Source: Ornithodoros turicata
Lineage: Eukaryota > Arthropoda > Arachnida > Ixodida > Argasidae
Length of the DNA stretch: 64,000 nt
Reading direction: 5' to 3'
NCBI RefSeq assembly: GCF_037126465.1
Contig: NC_088202.1
Coordinates: forward strand, 31,542,213-31,606,212
The notes beneath the pieces were generated by a model. That model saw only the letters and a program-made list of their open reading frames with translations. It was not told where the DNA came from and made no database searches. This document shows positions 1 through 12,245 of the stretch, one piece after another; positions within the stretch are counted from its first letter, which is position 1, and the number at the start of each line of letters is the position of its first letter. Made by a program: the position numbers and the translations under genes.

Positions 1-660
1 TCACTAACGCCACCCCAGTAGTATTTTGTCGAGGAACGGCGTTTATTCTTCTTCTTAACGTTCTCTTGGCTCGTCATCTGAAGACGAAGAAGTAGAGTTG
101 TCATGCCGCTGCCCCCATCTGCGTACGTAGGTACATCTCGAGGCTTTTTTTCACTTGTTCATTCCTGGCATGTTCTCACAGAAGTGTAGAAAAAGAAACG
201 ACAGCAAAGTCGCGGCATGCATATAGGGACTGTGCGACAAACTGGTGGCGCCGCGATGTGGCCTCCTGAGAAAGTACCTTGCGCGATAGCCGCCGGGTAG
301 CCAGCTTTGTTTACATGTGAAGTGCGGGCGTCTTTTTTTTTTTTTTTTTTTACGCACTGGAACTGCTGCATCGCTAACTGTGCCAGCACCTAAATGAAGT
401 CTTCATTAGGGACCAGATGTTTCATTTCTCGTGATTTCTATGCTTCCAATACCGCCGAGGGCACCAGACTCGCAGCCACGGAGTAAAAGGGGACTCCGTT
501 TACTCCGTGCTCGCAGCGAATAGCGTTTGTGACGCGCGTTCGGCCATTGCATGAGGTGTGCTGCACACCATGAGCGAATATATTCTATTTCTTTTGTTCT
601 AGTTTCAATGAAACTGAATGACGACCTGCAAAATGATCAATGATTTACAGTTGCCACTTT
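1..660. other. Non-coding stretch with poly(T) tract and hairpin
   Basis: I see no supportable gene here. A run of 19 T lies at 333-351. A perfect 11-bp inverted repeat (CACGGAGTAAA at 477-487, TTTACTCCGTG at 499-509, 11-base loop) could form a hairpin. Short reading frames over 151-389 are low-complexity translations across the T tract. Confidence 0.6.
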
Positions 661-874
661 CGTGACGGTGATGATGATGATGATTTGGTTTTTTTTTTTG
701 GCGCAAAAGCTACTAGGGCTGTAATGCGCCAACAACAAGGTAATGTGATGAACTCAGTTAAAAATTGAAATGCTCATATTAAAATAACTTGGCTAGTGGT
801 GGCTTAAAAAAACACGAAAGGGTAAGAAAAGAGCTCACTGTAAATTCACAGTTTGTTAACATATCCAATGTTCT

Positions 875-3800
875 TTAAAAAGTATGTACTCCAGTAAAAG
901 GAACAATAGCCTCATCACTCAGAGAAAGAGCTGGATGAAGAGGTAAACAGTAACGATAAAATTCAATGAAATGACGCTGACGATAACATTCATGTAATGG
1001 GCATGTAATTAGAATGTGTTGGACAGAAAGGGGCCCTCTGCAGCGCACGCACTCAGGTGGGTCCTCCCCACGTAGCAAAAACCCGTGAGTCATGTATGTG
1101 TGTCCAACCCTTAACCTGCACCTTAAGACAGCGTGTAACCTGTCTTCAAGACCTTGTGAGCGATTTCCTGTTTGAGGCTTCACCAAGTGTAGCTTATTCT
1201 GCTCTTGTGTGCTCCAAAATTGCTGCCCTTTCATGTTGATAGCATTCATCAAAAATAACCTGAGGTATTGAACAGGGACATCAAAGACTGTTATGTCAGC
1301 TGGAAGTGCCGCTGCAGCTGCACGATCCGCATTTTCGTTACCCTGTATGCCCACGTGGCTTGGCACCCAGCAAAGAGTTAAACGATAGCCCCCGTTAGTT
1401 ATTGTATTAGCTAGACGTCATGCTCGCTGCACAAGATTTTTTGGACTGAACATATTGCCTGCAAACAGCTGAGGGAATCTGTATAGATGACTGATGACAC
1501 AATGCAATGTTGTAAAATGTATTTGAGTGTTATGATGATCGCATAAACCTCTGCACTGAATATCGACATGACTTTGTGTAAACGGTGAGTTATTGTGACT
1601 GTCCTAGTTACCATGGCGCAAGATACGCCAGCATTAGTCTTCGATCCGTCCGTGTAAAACGCCACGTGCTTTCCAAAGCTTTCTCTTAAACCCTCGAACT
1701 CCTGCTGCAGCACAGCCGTGGAAGTATCGCTTTTTCTGTACTTGGTCAGTGAAGAGTTGGAATGTGGTGGTGGTTGCCATGGAGGCAGGCTCCCACCAGA
1801 TTGCAAAAGCGGAGTGTTGTAGTTGGTAAAATCATAAAATTCAACTTCTCGTAAAAATCGCATGCTAAAAGGAGGAACGACTGAAGTCTTGTTTAAGAAC
1901 AGTTGTTCCAAAGGCGTCCTTGTAACGCATGAGAGCACCGCATGTTGTGGATAAGTACGAATCTTCAGTGCGTACATGACACTAAGATAAGCTCGTCGCC
2001 TTCCTAGAGACCACTCATTGCATTCGACGTATAGGCTTTGAACGGGTGACGTTCGGAATGCTCCGAGGACCAGTCGCAAGCCCTGATGATGTATAGGATC
2101 TAAGCACTTTAGGACAGATTGGCGTGCCGATCCATAAACTGCACATCCGTAGTCCAGCCTGGACCGAACTGTAGACATGTAAACCCTGTACAACGTTTCT
2201 CTGTCTGCCCCCCAAGACCTGTGAGACAGGACTTTTAAAAGGTTCAAAGATTTCACGCATTTAGGCTTCAATATTTTTATGTGGGGAAGGAAAGTAAGCT
2301 TTTTGTCAAAGACTAGACCTAGAAATTTACATTCTGTCCCTACAACAAGATCACTGCCCTTCATTTTAAGTGATGGCTCGGGAGACATTCCTCGAACTCT
2401 TGACAATGGTACACATACGGTCTTGTCTGGGGAGAATTTAAAGCCATTTTCACTCGACCATTTAGTGAGCCTGTTGATTGTGAGCTGCAGCTGTCTTTCG
2501 CACATGGCTAGGTTGCAGGAAGAATATGGTATTTGGACATCATCAACATACAGCGAGTACTTGATTGAGGTGGGTATAACCTTAGCGATAGAGTTCATTT
2601 TAAGAATAAATAGAGTAACGCTCAAAACAGATCCTTGAGGAACACCATTCTCCTGTACAAAAGGACGCGAAAGGGTTGTGCCGAGTTGGACCCTGAACGA
2701 TCTTCCTTGAAGGAAGTCGGCGATGCAGTGGAACAGACGACCACGTATTCCACATGAATGCAAATCAAGCAAGATTCCATATCACCATGCGGTATCATAG
2801 GCCTTTTCAAGGTCGAAAAAAAAACAGACACACAATGTTGTTTTCGTACAAAGGCTTCTCGTATGAATGTTTCTAACCGAACAAGATGATCCGTAGTGGA
2901 ACACCCCGTCCGAAATCCGCACTGATATTGGTCAATGCACTCATTTTCCTCAAGATAGTGTATGAGACGGTTATTCACCATTCGCTCAAAAGTCTTCCCA
3001 AGACAACTTGTGAGTGCTACAGGCCTATAGTTTGATGGATTTGACGCATCTTTTCCTGGTTTTAAAAGCGGGATAACGGTTGCAACCTTCCAGTGAGAAG
3101 GGATATGTCCTCTTTGCCATATAGTATTAAAGAAATCAAGAAGACTTTCCAGAGAAGTGTTTGACAAATGCTGTAGCATGGAGTAAGTTATTCGATCTGG
3201 TCCAGGCGCTGTGATTTTTGATGATGACATTGCCCTTAACAATTCTATCATTGTAAAAGGCATATTGTAAGAATATTTGTCGTAAGCTCCACTAGACTTT
3301 TTTAAATAGAATTAAATTTGTTGTTGTAGGGTATCTTCGAAAGGTACCCCACGCACGGTTTTGTTCTTTACGAGCTGCCTCGCAATCACTCGTCCACCAA
3401 GGCTTTGGGCACTTGGGGAGACGACCGGATGTTTGCGGAATGGAACTAGTGGCTGCCCTTATGATCGTGTCTGTAATCATGTTGGTCATTTGTTCAACAC
3501 CCGTACCTTGAGTAGAAGACAGTGAAAGATCGACTTCTCTCTGAAACATGCCCCAATCTGCCTCTGATAATTCCCAACGAGGTGGACGTGTTGCAAGGGT
3601 ATTTGAAGGCAGGTGTAATTTTAAGGTAACAGGGAAGTGGTCACTTCCACGAGGATTTTCATCCACTACCCAGTCTAGCATTTGGAAAATGGATGGGCTA
3701 CACAGAGAGAAATATATTGCAGAGAATGTCTGTGTAGCAGCGTTCACATATGTTGGTGTACCAGTATTGAGTAGACACACTGGCCTTGAGAGTAATAGCC

Positions 3801-4257
3801 ATTCTAACATTTTGCCACGACTATCCGCCCTTGTGCTGCCCCACAAGTAGTTCTGGGCATTGAAATCTCCCAATAAAAGAAAGGGTGGTGGGAGCTCATC
3901 TAACAGACTTTCGAGTTGTTTTTGTCCTACCAGGCATGATGGCGGTAGATATAAAGAACATATGGTTAGGACCCCGTGAAGACATACCTGAACAGCAGCT
4001 GCCTCAAGTGTTGTTTTCAGTGGAAGGTGTTTTGCAGGGATGGTATTTGATGTGAGGATAGCAACACCACCAGATGCACGTGTTGCACCAACTCGATCTT
4101 TTCGGAACAGGTTCCATCGCCGGAATGTATGTGTGTGTTGTGGATTCAGATAGGTATCAGGTAATGCAAAACAGAGTGCATCATACCTGTCCGAAAGATT
4201 ATTGACATCGCCAAAATTGGAGAGGAGCCCTCGACAATTCCACTGAAGGATCGCCAT
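875..4257 (-). pseudogene. I-type LINE ORF2 (endonuclease, RT, RNase H), broken
   Basis: The product would nick target DNA, copy the element RNA and degrade the template. Reading from 4257 down, the endonuclease opens with MAILQWNCRG and keeps LLGDFNAQNYLWGS and GSDHFPV. The usual catalytic Glu of the QET motif is Asp (ALPDTYL) and the SAID motif reads SAIY. RT follows with NYRPVAL, a motif A FDLEKAYDTAW that is split by a frameshift at an A/T tract near 2815 and a TGA after its Trp, GVPQGSVLS, and an intact YVDD in YSLYVDDVQI. RNase H has FYTDGSK, SAEVYAI, YTDSL and NADRAA, the full acidic set. A final CVRC-x9-H-x4-C resembles the I-clade C-terminal zinc motif. Frame breaks lie near 3280, 2800 and 1400. 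Certain as a relic, certainly not functional. Confidence 0.88.
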
Positions 4258-4676
4258 AATAGACAAAATGAGGGAGATGTGTACAAGACATGTCTGCACT
4301 ATGAAGAAGAGTGTACTGTTTGAGAAAAATTTCATTATTTTTTTCTTTGGGGCCATTATTGGCTGTCTCGGAGTTTTCTTCCGAGCAGCCGCTAGTTCTT
4401 TTGGAGATATCTCAGGAAGTGAGCCACTCCGTGAAATATCTCCCTTAGGCTTCCTTTGGGATTGTGAGCTCACGCTAATGAGCCTTGCGAGCTCGTGTCA
4501 TCATCGCATTCCATGGAGCTTGCCTCCACAGTTTGCGATGATGACGGTGGCGTCTGTGAAAATGATGCCACGGAAGAGGATTGTGAAACTGTGGTTACTG
4601 TTACAGGAGGTGGTGTTTGAGATAGAGGTGTATGTGTTTCTTTACTTTGTGTTGTCTTTTCTGTCTGTGTTGCACA

Positions 4677-5645
4677 TTAAATCATCCTTGGTTTCTCTTT
4701 AACGACAGATGAAAAGGATTTCTGAAATAGGAAGGGAGATGCCTTCTTCCTGGCTTCCGGATAAGTTAGTTTCTGTGTAACTTTGATGTGCATAACCTCT
4801 TTCTCAAACTTCCACTTTGGGCAAGACCTAAAGTACGAAGGGTGGTCACCTGAGCAGTTAACGTAGTGATCAGGCCCTCTGCACTCTTTGGAGTTGTGGT
4901 CCTGTTTGCTGCAGCGAGCACAGCATGCAGAGCTTCTGCACGCATCGGAAGGATGGCCATAGCAGTTACATTTAAAACATCTAAGAGGGTTAGGAATATA
5001 CGGCCGCACTTCTGCAGTCAGATATCCTACCTTCAGTCTTTCTGGTAGAATCGGGCAGTCGAATGTGAGAATTGTGCTCCGTGTCGTTATGTACTCATTG
5101 TTCTTCCTGATTTTTATTTTCCTTACATCAATCACCTTTTGGCTTTTTAGGTTTTCAAGAAGGGTTTCCGAAGGAACATCAATGAGTTCAGCTAACGACA
5201 CGACACCACGGCAGGTATTAAGAGCCCTGTGCAAGCCATCTGCTGTGCGTTCAGTATGAGCTCACAATCAGCTTCAGAGGTGCATTTCAGTAGTAAGTCA
5301 CCTGTATCTAAGGCGCTTAATTTCAGTCACATTCTTTGATAGAGACGCCACCACCTTCTCAATGAAGAATGGCGACATTTTCCCGAGTGGAGTGTTTTTT
5401 TCACTCTCGGTGCTCACACTACTAACGACAACGTATTTAGTTTGAAAGGTGTCAAACACCTGTTTGAAGACTTCGGTCCGCGGGCGCTTGCCGCCCGCGA
5501 TCGAGGGAGGAGAAGAATGTTTTACCATGCGAGGTTTAAGAAAATGAATGTTCCCATTGGTTACCCACACTTCACATTCATACATGTGGGAAGGTCGCGG
5601 AGTTTTAAGGAAAACCCATCGGCCGGGGTTTGACCAAGACCCCAA
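4677..5645 (-). pseudogene. I-type LINE ORF1 (gag-like, three zinc knuckles), broken
   Basis: ORF1 proteins of I-type LINEs bind element RNA. Two overlapping pieces on the minus strand, 5645-5298 and 5234-4677, form one protein broken near 5270. The C-terminal half carries three successive CCHC-type knuckles: CFKCNCYGHPSDAC, CARCSKQDHNSKEC and CVNCSGDHPSYFRSC. The spacing matches gag of I/R1-type elements. It sits directly upstream of the endonuclease start, as expected for ORF1 then ORF2. The N-terminal residues are rich in basic and hydrophobic segments with no further recognisable domain. Confidence 0.8.
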
Positions 5646-5870
5646 CCGCCACCGTTCAAGGCTTCTACCCTTTGCCTTTCATCCCCTCGGCACGGTGCGG
5701 ATAACACCTTAGGACTGGGGGCTGGGATCCGTGGTGGCGCCACTCACCAAACACCAGCCGAAGACGGTGCCCCCTGCGGGGCTTTTGTGACGGTGAAACG
5801 CCGCTGGGTACTCCATCACCGTCAAATGCGCCGACCAAACGGCAACCTATATCGAGATAATGATTGAGGT

Positions 5871-6639
5871 ATTTCATCGCCAATGCCCAGAGCCGATATT
5901 GCTCGCGGTAATCTGGTTGACGAGTCTCACAGTGAGGACGGAAGTTCTACGTTGTCCAAAAGGTTTAGTATTTACGCACCGACCATTTCACAGCTCTCGT
6001 GCCGCAAGCCTACGGCGGTAGCCGAGGTAAAACCTCGTATAGGTTCTTCTTTGCGGATGTCTTTAGCGTTATTGTATCTGAAGATGCTGGAAACACTGCA
6101 GTACAAGTTCAGACAATAAGTTGTGAACTTACGTGTTTATTTGTAAGGGTAAAACGGACGCACGATGTAGATTTCTGTGACGAAGCTATGTGTGTGCAAA
6201 GAGGACGAAAGGAATACAAGTCTCAGTCAAAAACATGATATTACAAATGGCTGGAGTCAGAGAAATACACGTATATAGCCTTCGTTAGCAAGCCAGGATT
6301 TTGTGAGGCGTCAAATAACCATCCTCTCGACGTATCACTTACAGGCGTTTTGACCAGACAGACGCGAGTGGCTGTTCTCCTTCCGCGCTGTTAGATACAT
6401 TATAAATACGTGGTTGCTTCTGTGCAGTTTGTCCCCATTCTCTTCGTTCGCGCCCCAGAAAGGTTCCACATTATTTGCACTTCGAAAATTAGCCCTTCTA
6501 ATTACGGCGGTCGCCACGCAAGCTACGGTCCTACGGTTCCACTTGAGAATGCATAGAACGGGCGGCGTGGTATCACGTCGGATATTTCCAAGACCGCCAC
6601 TGGCGGCGCTGTCGCGACGGAAAAGCGCGCCACCTTTAG
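5871..6639. other. No supportable gene
   Basis: Overlapping short frames on both strands (for example 5883-6119 and 6335-6676) have no recognisable domain and no consistent splice signals. The stretch 6550-6700 is GC- and CpG-rich and lies just upstream of a Myb/SANT-like fragment, so it could be old promoter sequence. That is inference only. Confidence 0.4.
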
Positions 6640-6651
6640 GTGTCGCACGGT

Positions 6652-6905
6652 CCCTGTACCGAGGACGAGAAGGCATACGTATCCCAACTTGTTTACAAGT
6701 ACCGTGAGGTCATCGAGAGCAAAGAAACGGACGCGAAAATGATAGCGCAAAAAAAGACCTGGCAATTCTTGACAAATGAATGCAACAGCATACCAGGAGT
6801 GCGGCCACGGACAGTTAACAACTACGAAAACTTTGGGACAATATGATGTCCTTGATGAAGAAGGAAAGGGTTCGTGAGACGCGGGAATGCTTTCGAAAAA
6901 CAGGT
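6652..6905 (+). pseudogene. Myb/SANT-like DNA-binding domain, frameshifted
   Basis: The first frame, from about 6652 to 6816, reads TEDEKAYVSQLVYKYREVI, then a Lys-rich stretch, then KKTWQFLTNECNS. This matches the E-K-x2-L-x2-L-x2-KY ... I-E-x-K ... A-W-x2-I-x2-F-N pattern of the Myb/SANT-like DNA-binding family (known as trihelix-like domains in Harbinger-associated and metazoan regulators). The expected next helix, QLRKLWDNMMSLMKKER, is present but one base out of frame from about 6818, so one base has been lost near 6817. After FRKTG a GTACGG could act as a splice donor near 6905. There is no ATG upstream in frame; the frame opens with GTG. It may be a transposon-derived or host regulator fragment. 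Confidence 0.55.
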
Positions 6906-7404
6906 ACGGATAGGAAATACCTCGTCGTCTTCTATGTTTCAGTATCACAAGACGTTTTGTCCGCCCAAGCTATCCACGCTATTGGGGACGAGCGCGAACG
7001 GTGGCGCCCCTCCCGCGGCGGCGAAGCGAACTGCGTTGTGTGGATGCAACGCCGTTCGCCAGCTTGACAACGCACGTTTGGTTGAGTTTCATAATGGTGT
7101 TCAGAGGAGGGACAGCCCTGAACGTTGCCTGTCCCGAAGACTGGCTAGACAGAGTCAAATGAACATTATAAATTTGTAATGATTATGTTCCTGTCTTAAT
7201 TTATGCGCGCTAAAAAGGTGCGCGTGTGATGCAGTGCTGTACGGACGGGCTTTGCCTTCCTGTTTCCCTATCGATGCCCACACCAGCTTACGGATGGGGA
7301 TATTTTTGTGTGTAAAAAAATCCTTCTTATCGGCCTTCAGCGCCGTGTCACAAGTATTGTTCTGTTTGTCGTACTTGGTTACCATCAGTGTATTATGTTT
7401 GATC

Positions 7405-8125
7405 TGGATGGCTCATTCCCACCTAGAAAGCCAGATTTGCCTTACGCGCGAGAGCGGGAAGGTGTCTGCCCTGGTTGCCCTGGATGTTGCAAAGGCATAC
7501 GATAGCGTGGAACACAGCGTCCAACTTCATCGTATGGCTGCACTCAACGTTCCCCCGTACATCGTATCATGGGTTAGCAGCTTCCTCGCTGGACGATCCT
7601 TTTTTTGCTCGGATGGCCGCTTCGCATCCTCTCCGCACGAGCAGCAGAGGGGCGTTCCTCAGGGGTCCGTCCTTTCGCCCCTGTTTTTCAACATTTTGAT
7701 GAGTTTTCTACCTCTCGAACTGGACACCCTCACTATGACTTCTTCTCCTCCTCTCTCTCACTGCATACGCTGTGTGAGAGACAGCAAGATTATCTCCTCG
7801 TGCTGTCGTCCTGGATGCGCTCCGTCCACCTCATGTTGAACTTCCAGAAATCTGCTGTCCTGCTGTTCCCCCATACTAACCGGCCTGGAGGAGCCTTGAC
7901 CATGGTCGTGAAGGTTGCCGGGCAGACCATCTGCCAGACCAACCTGCTGCGGTACTTAGGCGTCTGGTATGATGACATGCTTCACTGGGACCATCATGTC
8001 GAAGTCATAAGCCAGACAGCTTCGAACGCAATTGGCATCATCCTCCGCTGCGCTAGCGCCCACTTTGGTATGCGCAGGAGCGCCCTCCAGGACGCAAGAG
8101 GCGACAGTGTGCTCTTTCCCCTCTC
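7405..8125 (+). pseudogene. Reverse transcriptase fragment of a LINE (Jockey/R1/I group)
   Basis: Two frames on the plus strand form a decayed RT. The first gives SALVALDVAKAYDSVEH (RT motif A), a fingers/palm stretch VSSFLAGRSFF and RGVPQGSVLSPLFFNIL (motif B). The YADD-bearing segment is missing and a frame change occurs near 7735. The second continues with SWMRSVHLMLNFQKSAVLLF and LLRYLGVWYDDMLHWDHHV, the region just after the catalytic box. Both ends are truncated, with no endonuclease upstream and no tail visible. Clade is uncertain. Confidence 0.75.
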
Positions 8126-9427
8126 ACACTGTGGGCGAGGAAAGACCGGTCTCCAAAGATGTACAATGAACAAAATAAAGAAAAAAAATGGTGTTCCCTC
8201 ACGAATTTTTTGCAGACGATCTACCGAACAGATTTTTGTTCTGAAAATGGCTACGATATCAGGTCACCGAAAGGAACACGTGTTCTCACTGGGACAACTT
8301 CGTAGCTTTTATAATTAAAAAGTTAATTAACTATTTTTAGGTAATTAGTGATTTGACGCTTGAGCAACATATAGGCAAGAACGTCCGCCGGCCCAGAGAT
8401 GATAGAAGTGAAAACAGCATGTCTATAGCCCTTATAGTTTTTCTTAATGAAAAATCTGTATCGCCTAAAAAAAGACACCCTGTATATTGATGCGAAAAGA
8501 AGCTGAGAAGTCGATCGGACCATCCTGCGTGACTCGGGGTGAAATCACCCAACAGATAGCTCCCCAAAAATTCTGAAGCATCCAATGGGATTGGATGATC
8601 ATGATAAAATCAGCACAATAATCTCAAGCAAAATGGAACAACACATTCGCAATGTAGAACCACACCTAAATCGAATGACCTCAGAAGACCGGTAAACGCG
8701 AAGGAACCCCAAACACGAGCTCTGTGGGTCAGAGCTTCGAGAGACCATACCGCCGCACGCCCACTGACACGGGACAGAAAACTGATATGAACCACACCAC
8801 CACAAACACTCATACACACATCCACATCCCATGTAGAATAAAAAAAGGTACGGAAGACATGTGAAGACTGGACGGCAGGACTACAGACCAGCAGCACTTC
8901 TACTACTAGGGCTACGGAACAACAGAAGGCAACGGGACAAAGCGCACCAGGACTTCACGAATCAAAGCCAAGAAATATTTTTATGTAAAAACTTTTTTTC
9001 GCCAACACACTTAGTCAAGAACTCCCGTTCTCGAACCTCTCACCAAACTCTCTACTTACCCTCCTATCCTTTTTCAGTATTTCCCCGCGTTATACCTAGA
9101 GTGGAACGGGACCTTATGCACCATACCTCCCGCACCACGAATGTCCCTGTCTTGTATCGGTGCTGCCGCCATGGATAATCACCAATTAGCCCGCTTTCTC
9201 GTCTTAATATGATAACTACTTCACACGTTAGCCGTACACTTCTACTATAACACTATGCAGCATAATTACGACGGCGATTATTGGCACAGGGTTAACCCGT
9301 GCTACCTGAAAAATTCGAGAAACACAGAGGAAGGAGAAGACAGGATAGGTAAGAGGAAAGGGGCACGAAAGAAAAAGAGATCATAGTGGAACAGGGGCAG
9401 ACAACTAGCTGATTTCCTCAAGACGGT
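8126..9427. other. No supportable gene
   Basis: Only short, overlapping frames on both strands are present. I see no domain, tandem repeat or terminal inverted repeat. The stretch 8330-8620 is A+T-rich. Confidence 0.45.
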
Positions 9428-9904
9428 TCAGCCCAGAGGTAGCATCTGCGTGAAGTACGAGCCAAAGTGGAATGTTGCCTCTGCCCAGTGGCCTTCAAGG
9501 TCCAACACACTAGGCACCTGCTCAGCCACCAGTTTCTCCTTTTTCCGGGTTACGGCTAAGTCACGTACGTCCGGTGCTAGGGTGGCTCCAAACCACTCCT
9601 GCTCGAGTACGTGGTCTCGCAACCCACCAAACCCCTGCGGGTGCAGACGCCCCTGCGGGGGAAATATTATGTAGGTAAATGTGGCCGATTTTTTTAGTGT
9701 AGAAATCAGTGTGTGCAGTTCAATGTGTCTGTAGGCACGCCCGATGCCTGGGACTCTAGTCTCATGCAATGGACTAACAGTGCCCAAGATGCCTGCAATG
9801 ATGGAACATGTGTTCGCCAGAGGCCACTTCCACCAAAACAAACAACAAAAGCGCGGGCATACGTTTTCACATCGGGAACAGCTGATATGAAGGCAGCTGA
9901 TCAC
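9428..9904 (-). CDS. Unrecognised 158-codon open frame
   Basis: This minus-strand frame is longer than most chance frames here and has a balanced composition, including a hydrophobic segment near residues 20-45 and a charged C-terminal half (RDLAVTRKKEKLVAEQVPS). I recognise no family. The C-terminal part (about 9430-9640) looks most protein-like. There is no clear splice site or promoter, and it is flanked by LINE tails, so it may be a fragment of a transposon protein or chance. Confidence 0.25.
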   Translation of the reverse strand: MISCLHISCSRCENVCPRFCCLFWWKWPLANTCSIIAGILGTVSPLHETRVPGIGRAYRHIELHTLISTLKKSATFTYIIFPPQGRLHPQGFGGLRDHVLEQEWFGATLAPDVRDLAVTRKKEKLVAEQVPSVLDLEGHWAEATFHFGSYFTQMLPLG

Positions 9905-10275
9905 AATTAATTTTGTGATCTAATGGAATCTTGCTTTTAATAAACCTAAGCTGACTGCAGATTTTTTGCCCCCACATGCACTCGAAGTGTCTATTTGTGG
10001 TATGCTTAGATTTAGGCGATCTCGGGGTGAGCCACCGAGGCCGGTGACGTCGAAGGAAACGAACAACCTCTGTGCGGAAGAAACTCTCCGAGCGGACGAG
10101 AGGGCCTCGTCGATGCCTATCGAGGTTAGTACTCCAAAACGACGTCACCCATCCAACGATACGCAGCGGCACCTGCATAGAGTTTGTGATGACTGGCCCG
10201 AACGTGGTTTCGGTCAGTAGCTTCAACATTATAAGTAATCATTTTCCAGACCCATAAAGCCCTTATTATTACTGT

Positions 10276-10575
10276 GTAGGTGATGATGATGATTCGGATT
10301 TTCCTGGCGGACGAGCGACGAAGGCCATAATATTGCTGTGTAAAAATAAAGTGGTACAAGTACAAGCCAATTTCAAATGTGTTCAAAATTGTATCCACTG
10401 TCGTTAAATAAACTTTCTCCAAACGTATACCAAACATTTCACACACAAATTTGCGGACCGTCACTAAAAGTGTTGCGTGACTTGGACGCAATATCCAACG
10501 TCTCCCCAGCGTCAGCAAAGCTCACAAACAGCTGCCGCTGTAAATCGCAGCACTTTCCGTGACCGGCTGACAATC
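10276..10575 (-). mobile_element. 3'-end of a LINE with (ATC)n tail, 5'-truncated
   Basis: The low-coordinate end begins with a GATGATGATGAT run at 10279-10293, followed by TTCCTGGCGGACGAGCGACG and AAGGCCATAATATTGCTGTG. This resembles the terminal module of the I-type LINE at 668-735 (GATGAT run, TTTTTGGCGC, A-rich loop, GGCC/GGGC, then CTGTG). No coding part survives. The inner boundary is not defined. Confidence 0.5.
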
Positions 10576-11367
10576 GTCTTAAATAATGCAACACTGTTCA
10601 CCATTTTTCTATTTTACTAGGAAGCTAACTCCGTAATATGGAACCAATGTGAAAAAAGTTAACGTCGTAGTTCCTTCTACACAGAGGTAAAGGTAATAAA
10701 AATTCATCATTGCGGGCATTGTAGCGCAGGTTACTGTTCTTCGGCACAATAAAGCAGATACACGTAGCTTAGGAATAAGGATTGTAACCAGAAAATACAC
10801 GCGCGAATCAAATGCGAACGAGTCGGTTTTTTATCATACGCTGTATATTCTTAGTAACGATACTCATTCAGCCGGTTCAACAATTCAATTTCAGTTTATT
10901 TGGCAAAAAAAGAAAAAAAGAAGAACATGCAACAACACGGTCTGCGTTGCAAGCCCGTGGACTTCAAATAATAACAAAGGACAATTTTATAGAGTATAAA
11001 TGCTTTCGATTTACATAACCTGACTGAAGAAGGACAACTAATGACATATTTCTGTCTCTGTCTCTCTCTTTTCTTTACTTCTTCGCTGACGCCGAGGAGG
11101 AACTCCCGAAACATTGCAGACGGTGTAGCGTGTTGAGTCTTCGTGCTATGGCTTTTTAGATTACGGGCAGACGAGTAGCCGGCACTTAACTCACATTGTC
11201 AGTATCCATAGTGCCCTTTCCTGTAGTCCCATCCTTGCGGCAACCGAATTCATGGGCCATGGGCCACAGTCCATTGCCTGGACTATTAGCCCATGGACTA
11301 ATAGGAAGGCAGGCGTCTGGCATGAGGTTGTGGCATGCTTCCGAAATGCTCGATCAGGCTCCGTTGG
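10576..11367. other. No gene; imperfect hairpin at about 10770-10871
   Basis: An imperfect inverted repeat of about 27 bp, with arms GAATAAGGATTGTAACCAGA (from 10771) and TATATTCTTAGTAACGATAC (ending near 10864), separates about 45 bases. A short A-rich run and a CT-rich run (11047-11080) follow. At 11260-11310 the sequence CATGGGCCATGGGCC forms small palindromes. No domain was recognised in the frames of this stretch. Confidence 0.4.
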
Positions 11368-11558
11368 TTAGTGTCGTAGTACTCCGTTGGTTAGGCGCGC
11401 TTTGTAGCTGTCTAGAATTCCGACAACCTGGTCGCTTCTCTTTAGAGCAAAGGCCAATAAGACAAAGCAGCCCATCACAATGCAGCCCATAATAGCGATG
11501 ATCGCGTACAGACGGTGTCTTACTCTTGCTTGGGGGGTGGCGATATCTTCAGGCATGA
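11368..11558 (-). CDS. Possible small membrane peptide or exon
   Basis: Reading from an internal ATG at about 11558 on the minus strand gives 62 residues that start MPEDIATPQARVRHRLYA. A 20-residue hydrophobic segment follows (about residues 18-38, IIAIMGCIVMGCFVLLAFAL), then KRSDQVV and a polar tail. This is the profile of a single transmembrane helix with a basic stop-transfer side. No family is recognised, and there is no clear splice signal. It may be a fragment of a membrane-protein gene. Confidence 0.3.
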
Positions 11559-11789
11559 TGACAGGTGAAGGCAGATGCACTACGGACAGGTGATAGCACG
11601 ACGGCACATTTATCAACTGCGCTGAACAGAATGATCACATCATCGTCTCGGGTGAAAGCAGTGCACTTCTCTTTTGTCGTCATCGCTTCCTGTGTGTTTT
11701 CTGCCATGTTGCATAGATGCATTACCGAATTACCGGTTAACAGCGAAATGATATAGGAAATATATGGGCGTCACCAAGATTACTGGAGT

Positions 11790-12245
11790 TGATGATGACG
11801 ATGACTGAATTTTATTGGCGCAAAAGCAACAAAGGCCATAGAGCGCCGAGACTGTGGTAATGGATGTAACAGGGTTAAAACAAATCGATTAGGTTAAACA
11901 TAAAGCATGTCATAGGTGGCATAAAACATGACCGTAGAAATTAAGAGGCAGACAATCACAGCGTATTTAAAAGCCCAATATGCCTAAAAAAGCTAAAGGT
12001 TCTTGAAGGGGGTATAAGAGGTTTATCAGTCAGCAAAAGGGCCGGATGTAGTGGTATGTGATCTCGACAAAATTCATGAAAGACGACGACGACGATGTTG
12101 GTATGATAGACAGATGATCAGGATGTGTAGCACAGAGAGTTGCACTCCACAGCGCAAACACTGGGGTGCATCCTCCTTGCGCAGCAGAAAACCATGTGTC
12201 AGGTGTGTCTGTCTCATCCTGAGTCGGCTCAAAATGACTTGAAAC
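11790..12245 (-). mobile_element. I-type LINE 3' fragment (copy 2), 5'-truncated
   Basis: A GATGATGACGATGA tail at 11791-11805 is followed by TTATTGGCGCAAAAGCAACA and AAGGCCATAGAGCGCC, the conserved terminal stem-loop of this LINE family (stem GGCGC/GCGCC). Further in, 12115-12190 matches the region coding the zinc motif after RNase H in the copy at 0.67-5.87 kb. The fragment stops near 12245. Confidence 0.65.

Larger units (their letters stand above)
668..5870 (-). mobile_element. I-type non-LTR retrotransposon, near full length, inactivated
   Basis: This is a LINE read on the minus strand with the I-clade order: gag-like ORF1, then ORF2 with AP endonuclease, reverse transcriptase and RNase H followed by a zinc-knuckle-like CCHC. 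The 3' end (low coordinates) finishes in a (ATC)n tail at 668-684, preceded by a stem-loop whose stem TTGGCGCA/TGCGCCAA is seen at about 692-734. Microsatellite tails instead of poly(A) are known for I elements. The 5' boundary near 5870 is approximate because I could not find a target duplication. Several frameshifts and stops make it non-functional. Three further 3'-ends of the same family lie at 10.28, 11.79 and 12.48 kb. Confidence 0.85.

Noticed and set aside
1..660. Start of a gene at the window's left edge
   Set aside because: Frames cross a poly(T) tract and show no domain or splice signal.
9428..9904. Assigning a function to the 158-codon frame
   Set aside because: No motif could be recognised; kept only as a low-confidence open frame.
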